A stretch of DNA of 64,000 bases from Yeosuana sp043876835 (GTDB lineage Bacteria; Bacteroidota; Bacteroidia; Flavobacteriales; Flavobacteriaceae), in the NCBI RefSeq assembly GCF_043876835.1, contig NZ_JBAWJZ010000006.1, positions 194,970-258,969 of the forward strand, given 5' to 3'. The notes under the pieces are model-generated. The model saw only the letters and a list, made by a program, of their open reading frames with translations, was not told where the DNA came from and made no database searches. The translations under genes were made by a program, and so were the position numbers. Shown here in pieces: positions 8,941-16,899 of this stretch; the stretch's first letter is position 1, and every line of letters begins with the position of its first letter.

Positions 8941-9873
8941 ATGAAAAACCATGTAATTATTTTCATGATGATGTTTTCTGTCGTCATGCATTCACAAACC
9001 AAAAAAAACGGAACAATTTACAATGAGCATCCTGCCATTGCAGTAGTAGAAGCTATGCAACAAGCTTTTATAAAAGGTGATACAACAGCATTGGCAAGTT
9101 ATTTAACGGATGATTTTAAGGCTTTTAATGGAGCGAATAACAATCCTGATACCAAAGGAGCTACAAAACAAAATGTCATCAATCAATCTAAATGGTGGCA
9201 TAAAAACATTGTCTACACAAGTATTGCCAGACAAAATGGTGCCTACCCAGATGTGTTAGAATATAAAGAAAGCGGAACTTGGGTTCAAACATGGGATTTT
9301 TTAAAAGGAGTTCATGATGAAAGTGGTGTAACCATCGATATGCCAATCCATAGACTATTTGTTGTTGATAAAGACAACAAAATAAAAACAATGATTACCT
9401 ATGATGATGGATGGGTTTGGAGAGAATTTAGAGAAAACCGACAAGGCACAAGAACCAATGGAACTATTTATAATCATCATGATAATATTAATAAAGTGCT
9501 TAGAATGACAGCAGCTTTAGCTAATGGAGATGTAGACAAAGGTTTTAGTTATTTTACAGATGACGCTGTATTTACAAATTTAGATATGGCTGATGGAGAA
9601 AGCCATACTTTGGCTGAAGAAAAAGAAGGTTTTAAAAGTATGTTGAAAGATTGGACTATAGATAGAATAGATGTTAGAGGTTATCCTGACTATTTAGAGT
9701 ATGAACTTGGTGGTGCAAAAGTTGTACAATCTTGGTGGACAGCTAGAATGACAAGAAAATCTGATGGTAAAAAAGTAAAAATACCATTAATGTTTATACA
9801 TAATTTTAACGACGACGGCATGATAACTCGTGAAGCAGGATATTATACAACTGCAGCTATGATGGAAAAGTAA
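8941..9873 (+). CDS. Secreted protein with two NTF2/SnoaL-like domains
   Basis: 310 residues with signal peptide (MKNHVIIFMMMFSVVMHSQ). The mature chain is two tandem copies of an NTF2-like cone fold. Both begin with NGTIYN (residues about 23 and 174) and both carry ...ALASYLTDDFKAFNG / GFSYFTDDAVFTNLD. NTF2-like domains bind small hydrophobic molecules or act as isomerases, but the sequence does not reveal a specific activity. Location is periplasmic. Single gene followed by a terminator. Confidence 0.8.
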   Translation: MKNHVIIFMMMFSVVMHSQTKKNGTIYNEHPAIAVVEAMQQAFIKGDTTALASYLTDDFKAFNGANNNPDTKGATKQNVINQSKWWHKNIVYTSIARQNGAYPDVLEYKESGTWVQTWDFLKGVHDESGVTIDMPIHRLFVVDKDNKIKTMITYDDGWVWREFRENRQGTRTNGTIYNHHDNINKVLRMTAALANGDVDKGFSYFTDDAVFTNLDMADGESHTLAEEKEGFKSMLKDWTIDRIDVRGYPDYLEYELGGAKVVQSWWTARMTRKSDGKKVKIPLMFIHNFNDDGMITREAGYYTTAAMMEK

Positions 9874-9892
9874 GTCGAAAAAAAAATCAATA

Positions 9893-9927
9893 AAAAACCT
9901 TCAAAAATTTAATTTGAAGGTTTTTTA
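9893..9927. terminator. Bidirectional terminator
   Basis: AAAAAACCTTCAAA and TTTGAAGGTTTTTT with an 8-base loop, between convergent genes. Confidence 0.88.
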
Positions 9928-9929
9928 TT

Positions 9930-10484
9930 TTATAAATCATCAGTGAAATGTTTTCGCATTTTTTCTTTATCAAATTTTTCTTGATTGTATTTTGAAGAGT
10001 CTCCTTTAGGAATCGACAACGATTTCCATTCAGTTCCTTTTATAAGTTTTCCTAAAAACACGATTTGCCCAACATGGTAAGCATAATGACATAATTGCCT
10101 ATTAATGGCTTCGGTAACAGTATGTCCTTCATTTCTAATGTAAATAATGGTGTTTAGGTTATCTGTTGTAAGTTGATTTAAAGTATTGAAAAGACAATCC
10201 CAGCCAGTATTCCAACTATCAATCAGTTCTTTTTTTGATGTATAAGAATCCACGAATTCAAAATCACGGTCTCTCCATGGTTTTTCACCATCTTCATTTA
10301 AAAAGTTAGTCCATCGACTCAGCATATTTCCAACCAAATGCTTGACAATGATTGAAATTGAGTTTGAATCTTGACTAAATTCTTTTTGTAATTCTTCAAA
10401 ACGTAATTGCTCAAAAGTCTTATCACCCAAACTTTTGTAATATTTAAATTGCTTGAAAGCACTTTCAAGATAACTATTGTTCAT
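9930..10484 (-). CDS. DinB-like protein, DUF1572 type
   Basis: 184 residues. Helical bundle pattern with a metal-site-like HYAYHVGQIVFLGKLIKG segment (residues about 130-150) and the WTNFLNEDGEKPWRDRD block characteristic of DUF1572/DinB-like proteins of Bacteroidota. These are predicted metal-binding four-helix proteins, some of which are thiol transferases; no substrate is known here. It is last in a three-gene operon and overlaps the msrB stop by 11 bp, so it is translationally coupled to methionine sulfoxide repair. Confidence 0.82.
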   Translation of the reverse strand: MNNSYLESAFKQFKYYKSLGDKTFEQLRFEELQKEFSQDSNSISIIVKHLVGNMLSRWTNFLNEDGEKPWRDRDFEFVDSYTSKKELIDSWNTGWDCLFNTLNQLTTDNLNTIIYIRNEGHTVTEAINRQLCHYAYHVGQIVFLGKLIKGTEWKSLSIPKGDSSKYNQEKFDKEKMRKHFTDDL

Positions 10485-10875
10485 CTTTTTTGAAATCTAT
10501 ACTAACTGAATTCACACAATAACGAGTACCTGTTTTTGTAGGACCATCATTAAAAACATGTCCTAAATGACTTCCACAATTTGAGCAAACAATTTCTGTT
10601 CTAATCATGCCATGAGATTTATCAAGGATATAATCTACAGTTCCTTTTATGGATTCATCAAAACTTGGCCATCCACAATGTGCATCAAACTTACTGTCAC
10701 TTTCAAACAATTTTTGATGACAGGCTGCACATGCATAAGAACCATTTTCAAAATGAAGGTTATACTTCCCAGAATGAGGTCTTTCGGTGCCTCTATTTCT
10801 TAAAACCCAATATTGCTCGTCAGAAAGTTGTTTTTTCCATTCTTCCTCTTTTTTTTCAATGTTGTATTTATTCAT
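10474..10875 (-). CDS. msrB: Peptide-methionine (R)-S-oxide reductase, cytoplasmic
   Basis: 133 residues. Reduces methionine-R-sulfoxide in proteins. Two CxxC pairs for structural zinc are present (CAACHQKLF and CSNCGSHLGHVFNDG), together with CGWPSF and the catalytic Cys in GTRYCVNSVSIDF. It has no signal peptide, so it is cytoplasmic. Its start overlaps the stop of the secreted MsrB at 10868 by 8 bp. Confidence 0.95.
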   Translation of the reverse strand: MNKYNIEKKEEEWKKQLSDEQYWVLRNRGTERPHSGKYNLHFENGSYACAACHQKLFESDSKFDAHCGWPSFDESIKGTVDYILDKSHGMIRTEIVCSNCGSHLGHVFNDGPTKTGTRYCVNSVSIDFKKDEQ

Positions 10876-11350
10876 TTTTAGGTATAAATTTTAGTGCAAC
10901 TCCATTTATGCAATGTCTTAATCCTGTTGTGTTTTTTGGCCCATCATTAAACACGTGCCCTAAGTGTCCGCCACAAACGGCACAATGTTCTTCTATTCCA
11001 TAATAATAATCAGAACCACTTGAAAAAGCAACATTGCCTTTTATTTCTTTTTCAAAACTAGGCCAACCTGAACCAGAATCGTATTTGTGTTCACTTAAAA
11101 ATAAAGGGGTATTACAAGCAGCACAAACATAAGTTCCTTTTTCGTGGTTTTTGTTTAAAGGACTTGAGAAACGGTTTTCCGTACCTTGTTGTCTTAAAAC
11201 ATAATACTGTTCAGCGGTTAATTGTTTTTTCCATTCATCATCAGTTTTAGTAACACTATATTTTTTTATTTCTTCTTGTTTCTTTTTTTGAGCATTACTA
11301 TTGCAACTAAAACTAATTATTAATAAAGTTAAAATTATAAACTTTTTCAT
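10868..11350 (-). CDS. msrB: Peptide-methionine (R)-S-oxide reductase, lipoprotein form
   Basis: 160 residues. The same fold as its downstream neighbour but with an N-terminal lipoprotein signal (MKKFIILTLLIISFSCNSNAQ, lipobox SFSC), so it should act in the periplasm or on the outer membrane. Zinc CxxC pairs are CAAC and CAVCGGHLGHVFNDG; the catalytic Cys is in GLRHCINGVALKF. It begins the operon msrB-msrB-DUF1572. Having both a cytoplasmic and an exported copy in tandem points to repair of oxidised methionine on both sides of the membrane. Confidence 0.93.
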   Translation of the reverse strand: MKKFIILTLLIISFSCNSNAQKKKQEEIKKYSVTKTDDEWKKQLTAEQYYVLRQQGTENRFSSPLNKNHEKGTYVCAACNTPLFLSEHKYDSGSGWPSFEKEIKGNVAFSSGSDYYYGIEEHCAVCGGHLGHVFNDGPKNTTGLRHCINGVALKFIPKNE

Positions 11351-11510
11351 TTTCTTTTACGTTATGATTATGTTTTCTTAATATGTCGAAATTAATTATC
11401 AAACATAACATCTATTTAAAAATGTAAATTTTGAAAAATAAAAATAAAATTGTGTAAAAAAATTATAATATCATTTTTGTATTTTTATAAAAAATTTAAA
11501 ATCAACTCAT

Positions 11511-12332
11511 ATGAAATTGAAGATAGTAATAATCACATTAGTTGGAGCAATCATATTAATAGCGTGTGCTACTAATCCATTTACAGGAAAACAAACTATG
11601 GCGTTACCAGGAACAGAAAACAGTTCGTTGTTTCCTGCAGCATTTCAGCAATATGACCAATTTTTAAGTGACAATAAAGTTATAAAAGGAACTGCAGATG
11701 CAGCTATGGTAACAAGAGTTGGTCAAAAAATTGCAGTAGCGGCAGAAAGGTGGTTAAACGCTAACGGACATGTTGGTTATTTAAATGATTATAAATGGGA
11801 GTATAATTTAGTTGATGATAAAACCGTAAATGCTTGGTGTATGCCAGGAGGCAAAATTGTAGTTTATACTGGCATTTTGCCAATTGCGAAAGGTGAAGCT
11901 GGACTTGCTGCTATATTAGGTCATGAGGTTGCTCACGCATTAGCCAATCATGGACAACAACGTATGAGTGCAGGAATGCTTCAACAAATTGGTGCAGTAG
12001 GCTTAAATGTTGCATTAAAGGATAATAAAAATCTAGGTCTTTTTAATCAAGCTTATGGTATTGGTACTCAAGTAGGAGGCATGTTGCCATTTAGCAGAAG
12101 CCATGAAACAGAAGCCGATAGTATTGGGTTGACACTAATGGCAATTGCTGGTTATAATCCAGACGAAGCTGCCGAACTTTGGAAAAGAATGAGCGCTCAA
12201 AGTGGGGGACAAGCACCACCGGAATTATTAAGCACTCATCCTTCAAATGATTCAAGAATTGCAAATCTTACAGCATTGGCTCCTAAAGCTAGAGCGGAAG
12301 CTAAAAAGTTTGGGGTTACAAGCTTTAAATAA
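11511..12332 (+). CDS. M48-family metalloprotease lipoprotein
   Basis: 273 residues. Lipoprotein signal with lipobox ILIAC. The zinc site is GHEVAHALANHGQQ, with His138, Glu139 and His142, and the third ligand is in SRSHETEADSIGL. The C-terminal LSTHPSNDSRI block is typical of the LoiP/YcaL/BepA branch. It probably cleaves misfolded outer-membrane proteins in the periplasm. No TPR extension, so it is nearer to LoiP than BepA. Single gene with terminator. Confidence 0.9.
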   Translation: MKLKIVIITLVGAIILIACATNPFTGKQTMALPGTENSSLFPAAFQQYDQFLSDNKVIKGTADAAMVTRVGQKIAVAAERWLNANGHVGYLNDYKWEYNLVDDKTVNAWCMPGGKIVVYTGILPIAKGEAGLAAILGHEVAHALANHGQQRMSAGMLQQIGAVGLNVALKDNKNLGLFNQAYGIGTQVGGMLPFSRSHETEADSIGLTLMAIAGYNPDEAAELWKRMSAQSGGQAPPELLSTHPSNDSRIANLTALAPKARAEAKKFGVTSFK

Positions 12333-12361
12333 TAATTCATTTAAAATATTTGTTTACTTTA

Positions 12362-12391
12362 GAAGCTGCTGAATAAAAGCAGCTTTTTTTT
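12362..12391 (+). terminator. Rho-independent terminator
   Basis: AGAAGCTGCT-gaataaa-AGCAGCTTTTTTTT, between the M48 gene and the MFS gene. Confidence 0.85.
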
Positions 12392-12394
12392 ATT

Positions 12395-13693
12395 ATGAGT
12401 AGATTAGAAAAGGGTAGTAAAAAACTCCTTAATGCTTGGGCATTTTACGATTGGGCTAACTCAGTTTATACTTTAACAATTGCATCATCAATTTTTCCGA
12501 TTTTTTATTCAGCTCTTTTTTTAAGCGAAATAAAAGTTGTTAGTGCTTTTGGATTTAATTTTAAGAGTACAGCATTAATAACTTTTGTAACAGCTTTTAC
12601 ATTTTTGGTGGTAACTTTTACATCTCCAATTCTTTCAGGTATTGCAGACTATGTTGGTAATAAAAAGAATTTCATGAAATTTTTCTGTTATCTAGGAGGA
12701 GCAGGTTGTATTGGATTGTATTGGTTTGATTTAAATCATATTTACATTAGCATTTTATTTTATTTCATGGGATTAATAGGCTATTGGGGAAGTTTGGTTT
12801 TTTATAATTCTTACTTGCCAGATATAGCTTTTCCTGAACAGCAAGATAGTGTTAGTGCCAAAGGGTTTTCTTTAGGTTATATAGGAAGTGTTATTTTGCT
12901 TATTATCAATTTGGTAATGGTTATGAGTCAGGATGATGGAGAATCTAAAATGAAAATGATGCGGTATTCATTTATAACTGTTGGTATATGGTGGATATTA
13001 TTTAGTCAATATTCCTTTTATTTTTTACCTAAAGGAACATCAGCAGGACATAAAGTAACCAAAGATGTTGTTTTTAATGGAATTAGAGAATTAAGACAAG
13101 TTTGGAAACAGCTAAAGAAAAACTTAAGATTGAAAAGGTTTTTATATGCTTTTTTTGTGTTCAGCATGGCAGTTCAAACCATCATGTTAGTAGCAGTATA
13201 TTTTGGTGAAGAAGAAATTGCCTGGTCTAGTAATAGTGAAAAAACAACTGGTTTGATTATAAGTATTTTAGTTATACAATTGGTTGCTATTGTTGGAGCC
13301 GTTTTAACTTCAAGGGCATCAGAAAAATTTGGAAACATTAAAACATTGATTGCTGTAAATTTTGTTTGGATGTTTATGTGTTTCTACGCTTATTTTATGA
13401 TTACACCTATACAGTTTTACATTGCAGCTTCTTTGGTTGGTTTAGTTATGGGAGGAATTCAATCATTGGCAAGATCAACGTATTCAAAATTTTTGCCAGA
13501 AACAGAAGATACTACATCTTATTTTAGTTTTTATGATGTTGCCGAAAAAATAGGAATCGTTATTGGAATGGTCATTTTTGCATTAATAGACCAAATCACC
13601 GGCACTATGCGAAATGGTATTCTATTTTTGGTTTTGTTTTTTTTAGGTGGCATTATTTTATTGTTCAGAGTACCAAAAGAACAAACAATTTAA
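12395..13693 (+). CDS. MFS transporter, UMF1 (Atg22-like) family
   Basis: 432 residues with about twelve hydrophobic segments. The N-terminal signature NAWAFYDWANSVYTLTIASSIFPIFY is diagnostic for the UMF1/Atg22-like branch of the major facilitator superfamily, members of which are proposed to export amino acids or other small solutes. The substrate is unknown. A second family-typical block is GGIQSLARSTYSKFLPE near residue 350. Inner membrane. The start ATG follows the upstream terminator by 3 bp, so its promoter must overlap that terminator or it depends on read-through. Confidence 0.88.
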   Translation: MSRLEKGSKKLLNAWAFYDWANSVYTLTIASSIFPIFYSALFLSEIKVVSAFGFNFKSTALITFVTAFTFLVVTFTSPILSGIADYVGNKKNFMKFFCYLGGAGCIGLYWFDLNHIYISILFYFMGLIGYWGSLVFYNSYLPDIAFPEQQDSVSAKGFSLGYIGSVILLIINLVMVMSQDDGESKMKMMRYSFITVGIWWILFSQYSFYFLPKGTSAGHKVTKDVVFNGIRELRQVWKQLKKNLRLKRFLYAFFVFSMAVQTIMLVAVYFGEEEIAWSSNSEKTTGLIISILVIQLVAIVGAVLTSRASEKFGNIKTLIAVNFVWMFMCFYAYFMITPIQFYIAASLVGLVMGGIQSLARSTYSKFLPETEDTTSYFSFYDVAEKIGIVIGMVIFALIDQITGTMRNGILFLVLFFLGGIILLFRVPKEQTI

Positions 13694-13728
13694 AACAAAA
13701 GAGGCACTTAAAAAATGCCTCTTTTGTT
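13694..13728. terminator. Bidirectional terminator
   Basis: AACAAAAGAGGCA-cttaaaaaa-TGCCTCTTTTGTT between convergent genes. Confidence 0.88.
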
Positions 13729-13738
13729 TGGTTGTAGT

Positions 13739-14473
13739 TTATTGTTTTATACTTCCAGAACCTGAAACTTTTGTATCCTCTTTCTTAGGATTTCCTTTGT
13801 AAGTGATATCGCCAGAACCAGAAACTTTAGCTTTAAAATTTTCTGAACAAAACACTTTTGCATCTCCTGATCCAGTAATAGATACTTCTGTGTTTTTTGA
13901 TATTAATTCAAAACCATGTATATCGCCAGAGCCCGATATTTCTGCGTTTAAATTATTGGTATTCCCATTTAATGTAATATCACCAGAACCTGTAATGGAA
14001 TTTTTTATATAATTTGTGTCTGATTTTAATTTGATGTCCCCAGAACCTGTTAATTGGATTTCTAAATTATCAGAAGTTATCAAGTCTTCATTCCGCAAAT
14101 CTCCAGAACCTGTTAAGGATATATTAGTAATATCTTTAAAAGGGATAGTTATTTTTATGCCCTTTTTCATGCTGGTTTTTAAGTTGACATTATTTTTTAC
14201 TTTTACAATTAAGTTATTGTTTTTAACTTCTGTTATAATGTATTCTAACAGATTTTCTTCTCCTTCAATTTTAATGTTTCCTTCTGCACCACTTACAAGA
14301 ATATAATCAAAAGGACCAGCACATTGTATGCCATCATAATCTGATGTGGTTCTTGTAACTGTAGTTATGTTGCCATTTCCTTTTATCGATTTGCCCCATT
14401 GGGCATAAGATGTTGTAACAAAAAGTATGGATGCTATTATGATTACTGTTTGTTTTTTGATTGACACTTTCAT
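13739..14473 (-). CDS. GIN-domain (DUF2807) exported putative auto-adhesin
   Basis: 244 residues with signal peptide (MKVSIKKQTVIIIASILFVTTSYAQ). From residue about 105 the chain is a repetitive beta helix built on a TGSGDI/SGSGDI rung that recurs at least seven times. This is the head-GIN/DUF2807 architecture, thought to be surface or periplasmic adhesin-like. It lies 116 bp downstream of the DUF4097-like gene of the ECF sigma operon, and similar gene neighbourhoods are common in Bacteroidota. No catalytic residues are expected. Confidence 0.88.
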   Translation of the reverse strand: MKVSIKKQTVIIIASILFVTTSYAQWGKSIKGNGNITTVTRTTSDYDGIQCAGPFDYILVSGAEGNIKIEGEENLLEYIITEVKNNNLIVKVKNNVNLKTSMKKGIKITIPFKDITNISLTGSGDLRNEDLITSDNLEIQLTGSGDIKLKSDTNYIKNSITGSGDITLNGNTNNLNAEISGSGDIHGFELISKNTEVSITGSGDAKVFCSENFKAKVSGSGDITYKGNPKKEDTKVSGSGSIKQ

Positions 14474-14589
14474 ATGTGATACTTATTTGTTTTTAATTGT
14501 CATATGGTATCGCTTATATTCATTGGTGTTTGTTTGCAACAAACTTGTTTAAATGGCGATTTCATATAATTGAATTTATGGATTGATGA

Positions 14590-15675
14590 TTAATTTTTAT
14601 TAAAGGTTACATTTCCGTAATCAGAGTTAATTTTAACTAAGTTGGATGAACTACTATTGCCATAATAGCCTGAGTAATAATTATTACTTGTGGTAGTATT
14701 TTTTTTAGAAAATTCAAAACCATCCGTGCTTTTTAAAGAACTATATTCTGTACTGATATCGAATTTGAAATTATAATCTGGATGATACCCAATGGTAATA
14801 CCTAAATAGTCAGACTGTATAGTTATGTTTCCTGCGTTGGCAGTCATTTGATTGATTTTAAGAGAACCGTAATCGCCTTTTATAGTTACGTTTTTATAAA
14901 CTTCTCCCAAACGGGTGGTTAAATAATCACCATTACCATTAACATTATTAAGTTTCTTAATATTTATTGAACCATAGTCGCAGTTATAATTAACATCTTC
15001 AGCTACTTCAATAGTTGATGAAGTGTAATCTGCATTGATATCCAATTTTTTCGTTTTTGATACTGTGAAACCACTATAATCAGCATTAATTTTTCCACTA
15101 TTTATGTATTCAAAATAACAGTCATTTGTATAATCGAATGATAACATATTGTTTTCTGCCATAAGCTCTTTGGTGGTTATTTTTCCATAATCACAGTTTA
15201 TGGTAGCTTTTCCTTCAAGCTTATCCAGGTTTATGTTTCCATAATCATTGTTTAAGTCTACACTATTAGTAATTGGAAGTTTTACGATATAATTTATTTC
15301 CATATTTATGTTATTGTTTCCGCCCCAATTCCACCAAGATTTTTTGTCATTATTAAAAACTGTTTTTGCATCAACTAAGTTTGAACTAGCATTGAAATTA
15401 ACATTAATATCATCTAACTTTTTTTGCACTTTTTCTTCATCATTCCCACTAACTTTTATGTTAACTTCAATGGTTATTTTGTTTCCACTATAGGTCATAA
15501 TATTTAAATTTCCGTAGCTGTTATCAATTTTTAAAAGGGCATTGCTGCTTACAGTATATTCCTTTTTAATTGTTTTTTCTTTATTATATTTTCCCTTTGA
15601 AATGTCGCTGGCAAAAATAATAGCTGGTAATAAAAACAGTATTAAAGCTGTTTTATATAGTAATGGAGTTTTCAT
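14590..15675 (-). CDS. Exported DUF4097-like beta-helix protein of ECF sigma operon
   Basis: 361 residues from ATG 15675 (MKTPLLYKTALILFLLPAIIFA signal); an earlier ATG at 15708 would add 11 residues and spoil the signal peptide. The body is a parallel beta repeat with the phrase DYGNI/DYGSI/DYTSS recurring about every 20 residues (NSYGNLNIMTYSG, NNDYGNINLDKLEG, NCDYGSINIKKL). It is probably a periplasmic or cell-envelope protein. Its start overlaps the preceding gene by 23 bp, so it is co-expressed with the sigma factor. Function unknown. Confidence 0.78.
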   Translation of the reverse strand: MKTPLLYKTALILFLLPAIIFASDISKGKYNKEKTIKKEYTVSSNALLKIDNSYGNLNIMTYSGNKITIEVNIKVSGNDEEKVQKKLDDINVNFNASSNLVDAKTVFNNDKKSWWNWGGNNNINMEINYIVKLPITNSVDLNNDYGNINLDKLEGKATINCDYGKITTKELMAENNMLSFDYTNDCYFEYINSGKINADYSGFTVSKTKKLDINADYTSSTIEVAEDVNYNCDYGSINIKKLNNVNGNGDYLTTRLGEVYKNVTIKGDYGSLKINQMTANAGNITIQSDYLGITIGYHPDYNFKFDISTEYSSLKSTDGFEFSKKNTTTSNNYYSGYYGNSSSSNLVKINSDYGNVTFNKN

Positions 15676-16216
15676 TGTTATTTTGTTTAAGTTGTTTAAC
15701 ATTTTCAATAGTTTCTAATACATTTTTTAAGATGTTTATTCTTGTTTGAAAGTTTGTAATCATTGCATAAATTACACGCTTATCATCGCCACTTTCGGTT
15801 AGGTCAATTTTAAGAGATTCATATTCTTTTTCAAGAATTTTCATTTGTTTTAATGCATCATTAATAAGTACTTCTGTTTCAGGAGTTCGTTCAATATTAA
15901 GCTTTGCTAATTCTTCTGAAATTGCAGAAGTAAAGAAGTTTTGAGTTTGTGTCATTTCTGGAGAAACACTTGCTAAATCTTTAATTTCTCCACTAGGTTT
16001 TAATAAAGTGATAATACTAAACCAGATTAGTAAAGAAGCTGCAATACTTAGGAAAGGTTTCCAAAAATTTGATTGGCTAGATGCTTTTTGAACAGTTTCA
16101 GAATTTTGATTTTTTAATTTTGATAAAAATCGTTCTTGATGCCCAAGACTTGGATTTTCAAAATCAAATTCTGAACGCAATTCTTCAAATAAATTATCAA
16201 TATTATCTTTTTTCAT
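15653..16216 (-). CDS. Putative anti-sigma factor, single-pass membrane protein
   Basis: 187 residues. The N-terminal cytoplasmic part (1-60) begins MKKDNIDNLFEELRSEFDFENPSLGH. One transmembrane helix (FWKPFLSIAASLLIWFSIITLL) lies at about 67-88, followed by a periplasmic helical region with coiled-coil potential. It lies 10 bp downstream of an ECF sigma gene, the usual place for its membrane anti-sigma partner. There is no recognisable zinc-anti-sigma HxxxCxxC motif, so the assignment rests on topology and context. Confidence 0.65.
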   Translation of the reverse strand: MKKDNIDNLFEELRSEFDFENPSLGHQERFLSKLKNQNSETVQKASSQSNFWKPFLSIAASLLIWFSIITLLKPSGEIKDLASVSPEMTQTQNFFTSAISEELAKLNIERTPETEVLINDALKQMKILEKEYESLKIDLTESGDDKRVIYAMITNFQTRINILKNVLETIENVKQLKQNNNENSITI

Positions 16217-16226
16217 ACGTCTTTTT

Positions 16227-16781
16227 TTAAAATACTAATTCTAACTTTTGTCTTAAACTATCTTTAGCACGAGATATCATCGTTCTGCAATTAGCACTTG
16301 ACAGATTTAAAATGTCGCAAATTTCTTCATAATCATATCCTTCAATAAGATGGAGTGTTAAACAGATTTGATAGTTTTCTTTTAGCGTTTTTATAGTTTC
16401 TAAAACCTGTTTAGCTTTTAAACTTGTTAATTCTGAGTTATCAAAACCTTCAGAGGGATCTTCAACTTTATAAAGCACATCATCAATAGGAACGTTATTG
16501 TATTTACTGTTTTTCTTGTAATGATAAATACTTTTATTAATTACAATTCGTTTTAACCAAGGACCAAATGTTTTGGCATCTTTAAGACTATCCAATTTTG
16601 TGAACGCCAACAAAAAGGAGTCCTGCATAATGTCTTCCGCCTCAAAACTATCTTTAACTATTCTTAAAGAGGTGTTGTACATAGTTTTGTAATACCTGTT
16701 GTAGACTTCCAATTGCGCCGATTGGTTGCCTGACATACATAATTCTATAAGATGTTCAATATTTAGCTTGGTTAGCGACAT
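16227..16781 (-). CDS. ECF RNA polymerase sigma factor
   Basis: 184 residues. Region 2 motif YNTSLRIVKDSFEAEDIMQDSFLLAF and region 4 helix-turn-helix (GYDYEEICDILNLSSANCRTMISRAKDSLRQKL) show a sigma-70 family ECF factor. It heads the operon sigma / putative anti-sigma / DUF4097-like, with the GIN gene after it. It presumably responds to a cell-envelope signal transmitted by the membrane protein at 15653; the signal is unknown. Confidence 0.92.
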   Translation of the reverse strand: MSLTKLNIEHLIELCMSGNQSAQLEVYNRYYKTMYNTSLRIVKDSFEAEDIMQDSFLLAFTKLDSLKDAKTFGPWLKRIVINKSIYHYKKNSKYNNVPIDDVLYKVEDPSEGFDNSELTSLKAKQVLETIKTLKENYQICLTLHLIEGYDYEEICDILNLSSANCRTMISRAKDSLRQKLELVF

Positions 16782-16845
16782 TAAATCAAATTGTTACTAT
16801 AAAGATTATCAAAACATAAATTTGTTACACTTTTTTGAAAAAAAA

Positions 16846-16876
16846 ATTCCCACATTAATTTTAATGTAGGAATTCA
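16846..16876 (-). terminator. Terminator of clpC
   Basis: ATTCCCACATTA and TAATGTAGGAAT pair with one mismatch; on the minus strand a T run follows. Confidence 0.7.
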
Positions 16877-16899
16877 AAATATTTTGAGACTTTTAATTA

